64,000 nt of DNA from Actinopolyspora erythraea (GCF_002263515.1 NZ_CP022752.1:124001-188000); one strand, 5' to 3'. Shown: positions 25,201 to 34,994, counted from the stretch's first letter. Translations and numbers: made by a program. The notes: generated by a model not told the origin, from the letters alone.

Positions 25201-25687
25201 GGCCGGGCTGCTGCCGGTCGAGAGCGGGGATCTCTCGGTGGGCGGCAGGGTGGCTTGGTGCCCGCAGGACCCGCAGCTGGTCTCCACCACCATCCGCGAG
25301 AACCTGCGCCTCGCGGACCCCCTGGCGGACGACCAGCGGCTGGTCCGGGCGCTGCGCTCGGCCGGTCTGGGCGACTGGGAGGACTCACTGGACACCGTGG
25401 TCGGTACCGGTGGTACCGAGCTCTCCGGCGGCGAGGCGCAGCGGCTGGCCCTGGCCCGGGCACTGCTCGTGCCCGACGCCGAGCTGCTGCTGCTCGACGA
25501 ACCGACCGCCCACCTGGACGAGCCGACCGCGCGGGAACTGCTGGAGAACCTGGAGCGCGAGGCGCACGGGCGCACCGTGGTGCGCGTGACGCACCGCGAC
25601 AGCGAAGCGCACTGGGCGGACGCGGTGCTCCGGGTCGCCCGGGGGAGGATTCACGCCGTCCCCCACGTCGACGAGGTGGCGGGATAG
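22241..25687 (+). CDS. cydDC: CydDC fusion, ABC transporter for cytochrome bd assembly
   Basis: 1148 residues: CydD and CydC fused head to tail, as in several actinobacteria. The first membrane domain spans about 45-330, the first nucleotide-binding domain about 370-570 (Walker A GPSGSGKST, signature LSTGERQRVAVARALL, Walker B VLLADEPT); the second membrane domain spans about 600-880 and the second nucleotide-binding domain about 935-1140 (GDSGGGKST, LSGGEAQRLALARALL, LLLLDEPTAHLD). The complex exports cysteine/glutathione-type thiols or handles heme, and is needed to assemble cytochrome bd. GTG 22241 was chosen because GAGGGAG lies upstream. Odd: extra residues (DGFDGI) directly before the first Walker A, and LSTGE instead of LSGGE. 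Confidence 0.93.
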   Translation: MTRRSRKPSGTTGAGGGERGSAVLANGPLGTLPRLSPSTRRALYLSGVLAVLGALALIVQAWALSDALARVVVHGFDATAIADRLAVLCCAVLARSVLTWATASVSARAAAGAKEELRSVVLDSALRRGPEWIGSHGAAELTTLATKGLDSLDAYFMRYLPALVTAAVVPPIVGFRILLADWASAATILLTVPLIPLFAWLVGRYTEGRTQRAAASLRRMSGHLSELVRALPVLTAFGRAEAQREAVRRVSEQHRRSSGSTLRVAFLSALVLELCSSLSVALVAVSIGMRLVSGDLDLSTGLLVLVLAPECYLPLRAAGAAHHASEDGLEAVRRVEEVGLGTEPGDGAPAAEPPPDRGGPAVPLRVRGLRVARRKGHAPDGLDFTAPPGRVTRLDGFDGIGPSGSGKSTTFAVLLGFATPESGTLHYGDTEIIEPSSASWRAELAWIPQRPVFSGGDVTEELLLAVSDQPGGTADHLEEALRAAAAEHLARRPVDALSTGERQRVAVARALLRLRGRARVLLADEPTAHLDAPTAARVEAAIHAAADAGAVVVLASHRPGAAEPGDSPRGDAAPPTDIPEVAPGTARVRDLVTGRGVAGAALGVLSLLSGTALTATSAWLIARAAQQPPVLTLSVAAVGVRTFALSRAVLRYVERLATHDAAFRLAGRLRERLWEGLVRWGPARAAALARGDGATRLVDDTDTVRDLVPRVLAPPLTAVGVGCGAVAVQSLVLPGAGLLLALALLLAGVVAPLVALAVQRRAAAAVATGRREVSLRSRGLLGSAAELLAMGAAEKRRRELARADSELARKARRAASGEGAAGAVITLVMGAAVVGCTALAARAVAAGRLAPELAPLLALVPLAASEAVSELPAAAQQWSPLRQAQRRLSPFLAERSTGRASAANPEPASGPPRGEGTEGTPPDAAAAPQRAALPVNPGEIRLDDVRARWPGCREDALSGVTLRVAAGSHVAVVGDSGGGKSTMLAVLAGLLPVESGDLSVGGRVAWCPQDPQLVSTTIRENLRLADPLADDQRLVRALRSAGLGDWEDSLDTVVGTGGTELSGGEAQRLALARALLVPDAELLLLDEPTAHLDEPTARELLENLEREAHGRTVVRVTHRDSEAHWADAVLRVARGRIHAVPHVDEVAG

Positions 25688-25916
25688 CCGGTGCCCGGGA
25701 TCTCGGCTCGCGGCTCGGGGCCGTCCCCACCCCGAAACCACCCGAGAAGTCGCCGCACCCGGCGGATGCCCCACCCGCTGGGAGCGGGATTCGCGGTGAG
25801 GCGTCGCCGGGGTCGCGCCGCCGGGGCGGAGTCGCGTCGGGCGGTGGCTTCGTGGGTGTGAGGTTGCTCGTAGCGGGCGCCGTCATCGCCCGGGGCGCTA
25901 TACCGTCGTGGGTGCG

Positions 25917-27074
<1,158 letters not shown>

Positions 27075-27146
27075 GGGGTGCCGCCAGGGGACTTTCCGCC
27101 CGGCTCACCGGGCACCCGAGGCCCGACACACCGTGCCTCGCCCGGA

Positions 27147-27791
27147 TCAGCCCTGCCTGCGCGCGTACCAGGCGGCGGCCTGGGTGCGGCGTTCCATCCC
27201 GAGCTTGGCCAGCACCGAGGTCACGTAGTTCTTCACCGTCTTCTCGGCGAGGAACAACCGCTTGGCGATCTCGCGGTTGCTCAGCCCCTCCCCGATGAGT
27301 TCCAGCACCCGCTGTTCCTGCTCGGTCAGCGCGTCCAGCTCGTCGGGCCGCTTCTCGCCGTCCTCGCGCATCCGGTCCAGGACCCGGCGGGTGGTCACTG
27401 GGTCCAGCAGGGAACGCCCCGCCGCGACCTCGCGCACCGCGTTGACGAGGTCCTGCCCGCGCACCTGTTTGAGCAGGTAGCCGGAGGCGCCCGCGTTGAT
27501 CGCCCCCACCAGGGCCTGCTCGTCGTCGAAGGCCGTCAGCACCAGACAGCGCGGTGGGGCCGCTAGCTCGCGCAGGCCGCGGCACAGCTCCAGCCCGTCG
27601 CCGTCCGGGAGCCGCATGTCCACCACGGCCACGTCGGGCCGGTCCGCCCCCGCCCGGACGAGCCCCTCGTCCACGGTGCCCGCCTCGCCGACCACGGTGA
27701 CGTCCGGCTCGGTGTCGAGCAGATCGCGCAGCCCCCTGCGCACGACTTCGTGGTCGTCGACCAGCAGCACGCGTACCCGCACGGTCACCAC
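27147..27791 (-). CDS. DosR/OsdR-like LuxR-family response regulator
   Basis: 214 residues. The receiver domain (about 7-120) has the acidic pair DDHEVVRRG, phospho-acceptor Asp in VAVVDMRLPDGDG, Thr in LTAFDD and Lys in YLLKQ. The LuxR-type DNA-binding domain (about 150-210) reads LTEQEQRVLELIGEGLSNREIA and KTVKNYVTSVLAKLGMERRT, very close to DosR. It should be phosphorylated by the convergent kinase. A GGGAC-N4-GTCCC palindrome upstream of cydA is a plausible target. Confidence 0.92.
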   Translation of the reverse strand: MVTVRVRVLLVDDHEVVRRGLRDLLDTEPDVTVVGEAGTVDEGLVRAGADRPDVAVVDMRLPDGDGLELCRGLRELAAPPRCLVLTAFDDEQALVGAINAGASGYLLKQVRGQDLVNAVREVAAGRSLLDPVTTRRVLDRMREDGEKRPDELDALTEQEQRVLELIGEGLSNREIAKRLFLAEKTVKNYVTSVLAKLGMERRTQAAAWYARRQG

Positions 27792-27881
27792 GCTACTGGC
27801 GCGTTCGCCCGAACGGACGGGCAGGGTGGGGCGCGTGGTGTGCTTCCCCGCCCCGGAGCTCCGCCGCGTCGCCGGGAGGGG

Positions 27882-28391
27882 TCAACGCCCCTTGCGCTTG
27901 CAGCCCTTCGCGGGGACTATCTGCTGCGTCTGCTCGGCCACCCGCTGCGCGCCGTGCCGCGCGCGGTAGCCCACCGAGGGTTTGCCCTTGGTGTCCACCG
28001 CGGTCATCAGCAGCCCGCCCAGCAGGCCGAGGTTCTTCAGGAAGTGGATCTGCTGCGCGGCACGCTGCTCCGGATCCTCGTACTCCCAGAAGGAGTGCGC
28101 GGCCAGTGTGGTCGGGATCAGGCTGCCGGAGAGCAGCAGCGCGGCCAGCCTCGGCGTTTTGCCGAGCCCCAGCAGCACACCCGCGCCGATCTTGATCGCC
28201 CCGTCGATCCTGACCAGCGTGTGGGGATCGGTGGGGACCTCCTCGGGAAGGCTGTCCCTGACGGGGGAGGTGGCGCGCTCCACCAGCGGCTTGGCCGCCT
28301 GGGCGTGCCCCTCGGTGTCGCGGAAGGTCCCGATACCGCCCCAGACGAAGATCGAGGCCAACAGCGGACGTGCGAGCCTGCGGATGAGCAT
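27882..28391 (-). CDS. DoxX-family membrane protein
   Basis: 169 residues with four hydrophobic stretches; RRLARPLLASIFVWGGIGTFRD, IKIGAGVLLGLGKTPRLAALLL and QIHFLKNLGLLGGLLMTAVDT match the DoxX/YphA-type family. The C-terminus is Lys/Arg-rich (VPAKGCKRKGR). The role is unknown; such proteins often accompany redox stress genes, and the two-component system lies just beyond. It is unrelated in detail to the DoxX protein at 3493. Confidence 0.83.
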   Translation of the reverse strand: MLIRRLARPLLASIFVWGGIGTFRDTEGHAQAAKPLVERATSPVRDSLPEEVPTDPHTLVRIDGAIKIGAGVLLGLGKTPRLAALLLSGSLIPTTLAAHSFWEYEDPEQRAAQQIHFLKNLGLLGGLLMTAVDTKGKPSVGYRARHGAQRVAEQTQQIVPAKGCKRKGR

Positions 28392-28507
28392 CGACGAAAC
28401 CTCCTAGCCAGCCGACGACGTCGCCGACGTTACGCCTTCGCTGCCCGTTTCGCCCGGGGTCGGGTCCCGGAGACTCCCCGGGGCGAGCCTAGCTCCCGCA
28501 GGGGAGT

Positions 28508-29113
28508 TCAGGCGGTGTCGACCCTGGTGAACGCCTCGTCCCACGCGGCAGCGACCTGCTTGGCGCACAGCTCGGGCGCGGCTCCGCCGACTCCGGTTCC
28601 CAGCCCGGGGAGCGCTATGGAGCGGACGACGTGGCGGACCGGCGTCCCGTTGTCCAACACCGCCCCGGCCCACAGCCGCAGCATCGCCCTGGCCGCCAGG
28701 TAGGGGTGGACGGTGTCCCCCGGCAGTGTTTCGCCGGGGGCGCGCATCGTGGGCGCGCTGATCAGCCAGGCGGGGACCCGGCAGCCGGTGGGCACCAGCA
28801 GTGCCTCCCCGACCGGGAGCTCACCGCCGTGGTAGGCCAGCACGGCGCTGCGCACCTGCTGTTCCACGTCGGGGAAGGCGTTCGCGTAGACGGCGTCTAT
28901 GCCACCGCGCATCCAGCCGTACGAGTTCGCCGGGCTGACCACGGCGTCGACCCGCGTGTCGAGTACCGAACCGTGGTGGACGCTGATGCCCTCCCGTCCG
29001 TGGGCGATGCTGTTCCACGCTGCGGCCAACGGCTCGTCCAGTGCGCACAGGACCAGCCGCAGCTCCGGCTCCGCCCCGTCTCTCGAGCGCTCCGAATCCG
29101 CGGTCACGTGCAC
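28508..29113 (-). CDS. Macro-domain protein
   Basis: 201 residues. The macro fold is recognised by ISVHHGSVLDTRVDAVVSPANSYGWMRGGIDAVYANAF (beginning at about residue 43, split here by eye), LPVGEALLVPTG and the late SIALPGLGTGVGGAAP phosphate loop. Macro domains bind ADP-ribose or remove it from proteins and DNA. No ADP-ribosyltransferase or NADAR partner is nearby, so it is probably a housekeeping hydrolase. GTG 29113 or GTG 29107 may be the start. Confidence 0.85.
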   Translation of the reverse strand: MHVTADSERSRDGAEPELRLVLCALDEPLAAAWNSIAHGREGISVHHGSVLDTRVDAVVSPANSYGWMRGGIDAVYANAFPDVEQQVRSAVLAYHGGELPVGEALLVPTGCRVPAWLISAPTMRAPGETLPGDTVHPYLAARAMLRLWAGAVLDNGTPVRHVVRSIALPGLGTGVGGAAPELCAKQVAAAWDEAFTRVDTA

Positions 29114-29243
29114 AGCATCGCAGGAAAAGCCCGGTTCGCGTAATTGGGTAGGTCACACTCCAAGGGCATGATCTTTACCACCATCGTGTGAACTGCGGTT
29201 TTTCGGCGAATCCGGGGTCGTATCCCACCGCGCGGCGCGGCAG

Positions 29244-29249
29244 TAGGCT
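29244..29249 (+). promoter_or_regulatory. -10 element of leaderless pheA
   Basis: TAGGCT ends six bases before the GTG start, with no ribosome-binding site between: the layout of a leaderless actinobacterial promoter. No convincing -35 hexamer was seen. Confidence 0.5.
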
Positions 29250-29255
29250 GGCGGT

Positions 29256-30179
29256 GTGCCCCGAATCGCGTATCTGGGTCCGCAGGGAACGTTCACCGAG
29301 CAGGCGACGCGTGCGCTGACAGCGGACTTCGCCGCGGAGCTGATCGCCCACGACACCGTGCACTCGGCGCTGGACGCCGTACGCCTCGGAGACGTCGAGG
29401 CCGCGGGTGTGCCGATGGAGAACTCCGTGGAGGGCGCGGTCGCGGCCACGCTGGACGGGCTGGTCGGTGGCGATCCCCTGGTGGCCGTCGCCGAACTGGT
29501 GCTGCCGATCCGGTTCGACGTGCTGCTGCGCCCCGAGGTGGATCCGCTCCGCGCTACCTCGGTGGCGAGCCACCCCCACGCGCTGGCGCAGGTGCGCGGC
29601 TGGCTCTCCGAACGGCTGCCCCGGGCCCAGGACGTGCCCACCGCCTCCACCGCCACCGCCGCCGCCGAAGTGGAGAGCGGCACCGCCGACGCGGCAGTGG
29701 TTGCCCCGGTGGCCACCCACTACCACCCCGAGCTCACCCGGCTGGCGAGCGAGGTGGCCGACGTGGACGACGCGGTCACCAGGTTCCTGCTGGTGCGGCG
29801 CCCCGGGCGGCTGCCCGAACCCACCGGCGCGGACCGGACCTCGATCGCCGTGGTCGCGCACGACGAGGTGGGGGCGCTGGGGGAGGTGCTCTCCGAGCTC
29901 TCACTGCGCGGCATCAACCTGAGCCGGATCGAGTCCCGGCCCACCAAGGACCGCCTGGGCGCCTACCGGTTCTTCCTCGACTTCGACGGCCACGTGGCCG
30001 ACACCAGGATCGGGGACGCGCTGACCGGGCTGCACCGGCGCTGCTTCGAGGTGCGTTTCCTGGGCTCGTTCCCCAAGGCCGACAGCAAACCCGTCAACGT
30101 GCGGGCGGCCGACTCCGAGCAGGCCTTCCGGCGCTCGATGGGCTGGCTCGACGAGGTGCGCGCGGGACGCACGGCCTGA
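29256..30179 (+). CDS. pheA: Prephenate dehydratase
   Basis: 307 residues. It converts prephenate to phenylpyruvate in phenylalanine synthesis. The dehydratase domain (about 1-185) has PRIAYLGPQGTFTEQA, the substrate-loop VPMENSVEGAV and the catalytic TRFLLV. The ACT regulatory domain (about 195-275) carries NLSRIESRPTKDRLGAYRFFLD, the ESRP motif that binds phenylalanine for feedback inhibition. No chorismate mutase domain is fused. GTG 29256 follows a TAGGCT -10 element by six bases, suggesting leaderless translation. In M. tuberculosis pheA also lies near serS. Confidence 0.97.
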   Translation: MPRIAYLGPQGTFTEQATRALTADFAAELIAHDTVHSALDAVRLGDVEAAGVPMENSVEGAVAATLDGLVGGDPLVAVAELVLPIRFDVLLRPEVDPLRATSVASHPHALAQVRGWLSERLPRAQDVPTASTATAAAEVESGTADAAVVAPVATHYHPELTRLASEVADVDDAVTRFLLVRRPGRLPEPTGADRTSIAVVAHDEVGALGEVLSELSLRGINLSRIESRPTKDRLGAYRFFLDFDGHVADTRIGDALTGLHRRCFEVRFLGSFPKADSKPVNVRAADSEQAFRRSMGWLDEVRAGRTA

Positions 30180-30319
30180 GGCCCTCGGGAACCGCCCGGA
30201 AGGGCGCGGCACGGTCACCCGGCGGTCCCGCGGCCGGAACTCCCACCTCGACCCGGCCCGGCCGAGCCCGGTACCGGGCACCGCGCGAGCCGTTCGGCGC
30301 CCGCCCCGGCCGCCGGTGG

Positions 30320-30670
30320 CTAACCCCAGCCGAGCGCGTGCAGCCTCTCCTCGTCGATCCCGAAGTGGTGCGCCAGCTCGTGCACCACGGTCACCGCGAC
30401 CTCCTCGACGACCTGCTGCTCGGTGGAGCACATCTCCAGCAGCGGCTCCTGGTAGATCGTGATCCTGTCCGGCAGCACCCCGCCGTAGTTGCTGTCGCGT
30501 TCCGTCAGCGCGACCCCCTCGTAGAGACCGAGCAGCGACTCGTCGTCCGGGTTGTGGTCCTCCACCAGGATCACCACGTTGTTCAGCTCCCGCAGCAGTC
30601 GCTGGGGCACCCGGTCCAACGCGTCACCGACGAGCTCCTCGAAGCGCTGTCGCGACATCTCCACCGGCAT
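30320..30670 (-). CDS. Zincin-like metallopeptidase family protein
   Basis: 116 residues. It has VVHELAHHFGIDEERLHALGW, an HExxH zinc motif with downstream Glu and His, typical of the small PF06262 family (Rv3836 type). Earlier landmarks are VPQRLLRELNNVVILVED and LLGLYEGVALTER. The substrate is unknown. ATG 30670 has GAGG at eight bases; a GTG at 30679 overlaps the stop of the upstream gene. Coupled to a septum-formation-type membrane protein, as in mycobacteria (Rv3835-Rv3836). Confidence 0.88.
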   Translation of the reverse strand: MPVEMSRQRFEELVGDALDRVPQRLLRELNNVVILVEDHNPDDESLLGLYEGVALTERDSNYGGVLPDRITIYQEPLLEMCSTEQQVVEEVAVTVVHELAHHFGIDEERLHALGWG

Positions 30671-30675
30671 CTCGT

Positions 30676-31713
30676 TCACCTCGTGCCGTCGGCGGGGACC
30701 CCGGGGCGGGGGGTCGTCTCCGGGGCCGGTCGGTCGCTGATGGAGATCTCGCCGGTCACACTGCCGGTGACCGGGGCGAATCCGCCGTCGTCGCCGAGCG
30801 TGGCCGCGACCTTGCAGTTGACCTTGCGTGAACCGGCCTGCCAGCTCTCCTCGGACAGGTTGTCCCAGTACAGCGACAACCCCTTGTCCTCGGCCACGTT
30901 CTTGCCGCCCGCGTAGTCGGCCAGCTGCTTCTGGCAGGTCGTGAGCAGGAACTCGTCCTGGCGTTCCGTCGGCGGGAAACCGTCCTGGAACTCCTGCCCC
31001 AGGTCCGCGAGACCGGTCATCTCCACCGAGTGCGGTTCCGAGCACTCGACGGGTGCCGAGACCGAGGATCCGCTGATCCCCAGGCAGGTCCCCACCTCGT
31101 AGGTGTCGGACTGGTCGAGTCCGTCGACCTTGCCCGTGAACCGGTACAGCTGACCGGCCGGGCCCGGTTGCTGCAGCGCGCAGTGCAGGGTGCGGTCGCC
31201 GTCCTCCCAGCTCCGCTCGCTCGGCAGGAAGGCGCTGACCTCGAAGCGGCCCTTCGGGTCGAAACCGCCCTCGAGGTACTGCCGCGCCACGTCGGCGCAG
31301 CGCTTCTCCTTGAGCTCGTTGAACACCTCGGTGTTCGGGAAGTCGGCGTCCGGACCGAACCGCGCCCACACCTCGGTCGTGCCGGTCATCTCGAACAGGT
31401 GCGGTTCGGAGCAGTCCACCCTGCTGATGTCGCTGGCGTCCGGCTCGGTCCAGTTCAGGCAGGTTCCGGCGGGCGCCTCGAACTCCGGGGGCTCGGCGGT
31501 GGTCGTCGGCTGCTCGGCCAACCCCGGGGCGGGCTTCTCGGCGGAGGGCCAGTTCAGCAGCGCCGCCACCGTGAACACCAGCAGAGCGCCGAGGACGGCC
31601 ATCAGCATCACCAGCCGTGCGTTCGCCGCCCCCTGCCGGTCGCGATCGCCGTGGGAGGAGCTCTTCGTGCCGGGAGGCTGTTCCGGCGGTGGTGATTCGG
31701 GAGGCTCGGCCAT
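30676..31713 (-). CDS. Membrane-anchored protein with two septum-formation domains
   Basis: 345 residues. A Pro/Ser-rich cytoplasmic tail, one membrane helix (about 36-56, LVMLMAVLGALLVFTVAALL) and a large outside part with two repeats of the Septum_form type: each begins with a Cys motif (AGTCLNWTEPD; VGTCLGISG), continues with DCSEPHLFEMTG / ECSEPHSVEMTG and ends with SERSWEDGDRTLHC / SEESWQAGSRKVNC. The conserved cysteines probably form disulfides. Function in the family is not established. GGAGG precedes ATG 31713. Confidence 0.82.
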   Translation of the reverse strand: MAEPPESPPPEQPPGTKSSSHGDRDRQGAANARLVMLMAVLGALLVFTVAALLNWPSAEKPAPGLAEQPTTTAEPPEFEAPAGTCLNWTEPDASDISRVDCSEPHLFEMTGTTEVWARFGPDADFPNTEVFNELKEKRCADVARQYLEGGFDPKGRFEVSAFLPSERSWEDGDRTLHCALQQPGPAGQLYRFTGKVDGLDQSDTYEVGTCLGISGSSVSAPVECSEPHSVEMTGLADLGQEFQDGFPPTERQDEFLLTTCQKQLADYAGGKNVAEDKGLSLYWDNLSEESWQAGSRKVNCKVAATLGDDGGFAPVTGSVTGEISISDRPAPETTPRPGVPADGTR

Positions 31714-31846
31714 CACCCCTCCATACTGCCTGGCCACTCAACGGGGCGCGCAAAGCGCGGTGCGTTCCGCCGCCCGCGCCCGTGGTGGCCGGTGCCCGGA
31801 TGGGTGCGCAGGCCACCCAGGCTGGGCCGTTCCGGGCGGGACAAGC

Positions 31847-31852
31847 TAGGCT
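31847..31852 (+). promoter_or_regulatory. -10 element of leaderless serS
   Basis: TAGGCT, identical to that before pheA, ends eight bases before the serS GTG; no Shine-Dalgarno lies between. Confidence 0.5.
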
Positions 31853-31860
31853 GACCTGCC

Positions 31861-33120
31861 GTGATCGACCTGAAGACGCTGCGCGAAGACCCCGAGGCCG
31901 TGCGCGCTTCGCAGCGCGCCCGCGGGGAGGATCCCTCCCTGGTGGATGCCCTGCTGGCCGCCGACGAGCGGCGCAGGTCCGCCGTGGCCGGCGCCGACGA
32001 GCTGCGCGCCGAGCAGAAGCGGTTGGGCAAGGAGGTCGGCAAGGCCTCGGGTGAGCAACGCGACCGGTTGCTCGCCGAGGCGAAGGAGCTCGCGAACCGG
32101 GTCAAGGAGGCCGAGGCCGAGCAGACCGCGGCCGACGCGGAGCTGGAGCGGGCGCAGCGGGCCGTTCCCAACGTCATCGAGCCCGAGACCCCGCACGGTG
32201 GGGAGCAGGACTACGTCGTGCTCAAGCACGTCGGCACTCCGCCGGAGTTCGACTTCGACACGGCCGATCACCTCGAACTGGGGACCGCGCTGGGCGCGCT
32301 GGACATGGAGCGCGGCGCGAAGGTCTCCGGGGCGCGGTTCTACTTCCTCACCGGGGTGGGCGCCCAGCTCGAACTGGCGCTGCTCAACATGGCCGCCGCC
32401 AGCGCCACCGCGGCCGGGTTCACGCTGACGGTGCCGCCGGTGCTGGTGCGCCCCGAGGTCATGGAGGGCACCGGTTTCCTGGGTGCGCACTCCGACGAGG
32501 TCTACCGGCTCGAACAGGACGACCTGTACCTGGTCGGCACCTCCGAGGTTCCGCTGGCCGGTTACCACCAGGGCGAGATCATCGACTTCACCGACGGGCC
32601 GCGCCGCTACGCGGGCTGGTCCACCTGCTTCCGCAGGGAGGCGGGCTCCTACGGCAAGGACACCCGGGGGATCATCCGGGTGCACCAGTTCAACAAGCTG
32701 GAGATGTTCACCTACTGCCCGCCGGAGCGGGCCCGCCAGGAGCACGAGCGGTTGCTCGCGATGGAGGAGGACATGCTCGGCAAGCTCGAACTGGCCTACC
32801 GCGTGATCGACACCGCCGCCGGTGACCTCGGCGACAGCGCGGCCCGCAAGTTCGACTGCGAGGCCTGGATCCCCAGCCAGGGCGACTACCGCGAGCTCAC
32901 CTCCACCTCGAACTGCACCACGTTCCAGGCGCGGCGGCTCAACATCCGCTACCGCGACGAGGAGGGCACCAACCGGATCGCGGCCACGCTCAACGGCACG
33001 CTGGCCACCACCCGCTGGATCGTCGCCATCCTGGAGAACCACCAGCGGGCCGACGGTTCGGTCCGGGTGCCGGAAGGGCTGCGCCCCTTCATGGGTGGGG
33101 TCGAGGTGCTCACCCCGTAG
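31861..33120 (+). CDS. serS: Seryl-tRNA synthetase
   Basis: 419 residues, normal length. The N-terminal coiled-coil arm (about 28-105, rich in Glu/Lys/Arg/Ala) binds the long variable arm of tRNA-Ser; the class II catalytic core follows with motif 2 ([21 protein letters not shown]) split around residue 265, the [10 protein letters not shown] serine-binding loop and motif 3 ([16 protein letters not shown]). The GTG start follows a TAGGCT -10 element. It is divergent from the septum-formation gene, the same arrangement as Rv3834c/Rv3835. Confidence 0.97.
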   Translation: MIDLKTLREDPEAVRASQRARGEDPSLVDALLAADERRRSAVAGADELRAEQKRLGKEVGKASGEQRDRLLAEAKELANRVKEAEAEQTAADAELERAQRAVPNVIEPETPHGGEQDYVVLKHVGTPPEFDFDTADHLELGTALGALDMERGAKVSGARFYFLTGVGAQLELALLNMAAASATAAGFTLTVPPVLVRPEVMEGTGFLGAHSDEVYRLEQDDLYLVGTSEVPLAGYHQGEIIDFTDGPRRYAGWSTCFRREAGSYGKDTRGIIRVHQFNKLEMFTYCPPERARQEHERLLAMEEDMLGKLELAYRVIDTAAGDLGDSAARKFDCEAWIPSQGDYRELTSTSNCTTFQARRLNIRYRDEEGTNRIAATLNGTLATTRWIVAILENHQRADGSVRVPEGLRPFMGGVEVLTP

Positions 33121-33205
33121 GCGGCTCCCGTCCGCACCGGAGGGGGCCGGTGGTGTCCGCCGACCGGGCGCCTCCCCGGTCACCTCGGCGACGCGAGACG
33201 TCGAG

Positions 33206-33850
33206 TCACCCGGTGGCTGCGGGTTGCGTCACCCGCTCCGCCGTCCCCTTCTCCAGGGTCACCCGGACGCAGGCGGCGGCGAGCCGGGCCAGCTCCTCGT
33301 CGTCGACGAGCTCGGCCAGCTCCTCGGCCCGGCCCGGCAGGCCGACCCGCTGCGCACCGGTGAGCGCCTTCTTGTCGAAGTAGGGGCGCAGCTCCGGCCA
33401 CACCGCCTGCGCCTCGCGGCAGAAGATGTCCGCGCCCACCGGGCCCAGCTTCGGGATCCGGCGCAGCGACTTCCGCAGCGCGCCGGGATCCCCGTCCGCC
33501 TCCGCGCGCATGCCGCGCGGATCACCGCCGTACTCGTCCCGCAGCAGCTCCGCGCCCTGCCCGAGCGCGGTGGCGGTGCTCTCGTCGTAGCGCACGTAGT
33601 GCCCCCGCCCCAGCGCGTCCACGCGCTGCTGCCAGGTGGCCCGCAGCATCCGCTCCGGGGTGTCGAACTCGGCGAGTTCCCGGCAGGCCGCGACCGCTAT
33701 CTCGGCCTTGATCCGGGTGGACAGCAGCACCGACAGGACCAGCAACCGGTACAGCGGCTCGGGCCGGTCCCGCAGCGTGATGCCCGCCTGCGCGGCATAG
33801 CTGGTGCCCGCCACGTCCAACAGGCGACGGGCCGTGGTTCGTGTCGACAT
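33206..33850 (-). CDS. Endonuclease III-like HhH-GPD fold protein
   Basis: 214 residues. The all-helical N-terminal part (LYRLLVLSVLLSTRIKAEIAVAACRELAE) and the helix-hairpin-helix motif RRIPKLGPVGADIFCREAQAVWPELRPYFDKKAL (from about residue 130) place it in the HhH-GPD superfamily. The lysine that in endonuclease III follows the hairpin glycine is not present, and the four-cysteine iron-sulfur cluster is absent, so it may be a monofunctional glycosylase or a DNA-binding relative without lyase activity. Actinobacteria carry such shortened versions. Confidence 0.75.
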   Translation of the reverse strand: MSTRTTARRLLDVAGTSYAAQAGITLRDRPEPLYRLLVLSVLLSTRIKAEIAVAACRELAEFDTPERMLRATWQQRVDALGRGHYVRYDESTATALGQGAELLRDEYGGDPRGMRAEADGDPGALRKSLRRIPKLGPVGADIFCREAQAVWPELRPYFDKKALTGAQRVGLPGRAEELAELVDDEELARLAAACVRVTLEKGTAERVTQPAATG

Positions 33851-33976
33851 CCGTGGGATCTCCCGGCACGTGGCGACGATCGGTTACCGGCGTTCGCGCT
33901 CCACGCCTCACCCGGGAACTACCCGGCACACCCGGCGGGTATTCCGCGCTCCCGGCGGTGACTCCGGCCGGGCTGC

Positions 33977-34870
33977 TCAGCGCTCCTTCAGGCCGGGCAG
34001 CACCTCGGAGGCGACCTCCTCCAGCACCGACTCCCGCCCCTCGAAGGGCGCCTCCTGCCTGGGCCAGTGCACGATCACGTCGGTGAACCCCAGCTCACCC
34101 GCCCTGCCGAGCAGGTCCCTGAAGTGTTCGACGCTGGACAGCGAGTAGGTGGGACCGGCGTCGGCGTTGAGGTAGCGCGGCACCCGGCCCGGCACCCGGC
34201 CGTGCTCCAGCAGCACCTCCTCGAAACGTTCCGTGTTGTCCCGCAGCGAGCGCCACCACTGCTCGCCGTCCGCCACTTCGGTACCGGAGGGGCGGCCGGT
34301 GGTCACCCAACCGTTGCCGAACCTCGCGGCCACCCCCATGGAACGGGTACCCTCGGCCGCCACCACGAACGGGACGCGCGGCGTCTGCACGCAGCCGGGG
34401 GAGCGGCGCGCCTCCACGGCCGAGTAGTACTTGCCCTCGAAACTGACGTTGTCGGTGGTGAGGATGTTGTCCAACAGCTCGGTGAACTCGGCGAAGCGTT
34501 CGACCCGGTCGGAGGTCGACACCGGTTGGCCACCGAAGACCCGCACGTCGAAGCCCTGGCTCCCGGACCCGGTGCCCAGCAGGAAGCGCCCGTCGCTGAC
34601 GTCGTCCAGCGCGGTCACTTCCCGGGCGAAGTGCACGGGGTGCCGGAAGTTCGGCGAGCTCACCAGCGTGCCCAGTTTGATGCGGGAGGTCACGGTGGCC
34701 GCGGCCGTGAGGGTGGGCACCGCGTCGAACCACGGTTTGTCCACCAACGATCTCCACCCCACGTGATCGTAGGTCCAGGCGTGGTCGAAGCCGTACTCCT
34801 CGGCCATACGCCAGAGCGGTTCCGCGGCCCACCAGCGGTGTTCGGGCAGAATCACTATCCCAACGCGCAC
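33977..34870 (-). CDS. LLM-class (probably F420-dependent) oxidoreductase
   Basis: 297 residues, luciferase-like TIM barrel. Typical stretches are GFDHAWTYDHVGW, PTLTAAATVTSRIKLGTLVSSPNFRHPV, the RFLLGTGSGSQGFD cofactor loop, VPFVVAAEGTRSMGVAARFGNGWVT and the C-terminal GFTDVIVHWP. In actinobacteria this subgroup generally uses coenzyme F420. The substrate is unknown. It is divergent from a HAD hydrolase gene. Confidence 0.88.
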   Translation of the reverse strand: MRVGIVILPEHRWWAAEPLWRMAEEYGFDHAWTYDHVGWRSLVDKPWFDAVPTLTAAATVTSRIKLGTLVSSPNFRHPVHFAREVTALDDVSDGRFLLGTGSGSQGFDVRVFGGQPVSTSDRVERFAEFTELLDNILTTDNVSFEGKYYSAVEARRSPGCVQTPRVPFVVAAEGTRSMGVAARFGNGWVTTGRPSGTEVADGEQWWRSLRDNTERFEEVLLEHGRVPGRVPRYLNADAGPTYSLSSVEHFRDLLGRAGELGFTDVIVHWPRQEAPFEGRESVLEEVASEVLPGLKER

Positions 34871-34994
34871 ACCCGTGACCGTATACGTTCACCCGGCTCC
34901 GCTACGAGAGGTCGGCACGGCGTAGGCGGGAGGTTTTCCCGGAAGTGGCACGCGTCGCGTCCGCCGAACCGCTGCGGCAGGGCAGAATGGGGGA

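Noticed and set aside
31846..33183. 445-codon minus-strand frame opposite serS
   Set aside because: Shadow of serS without any family motif.
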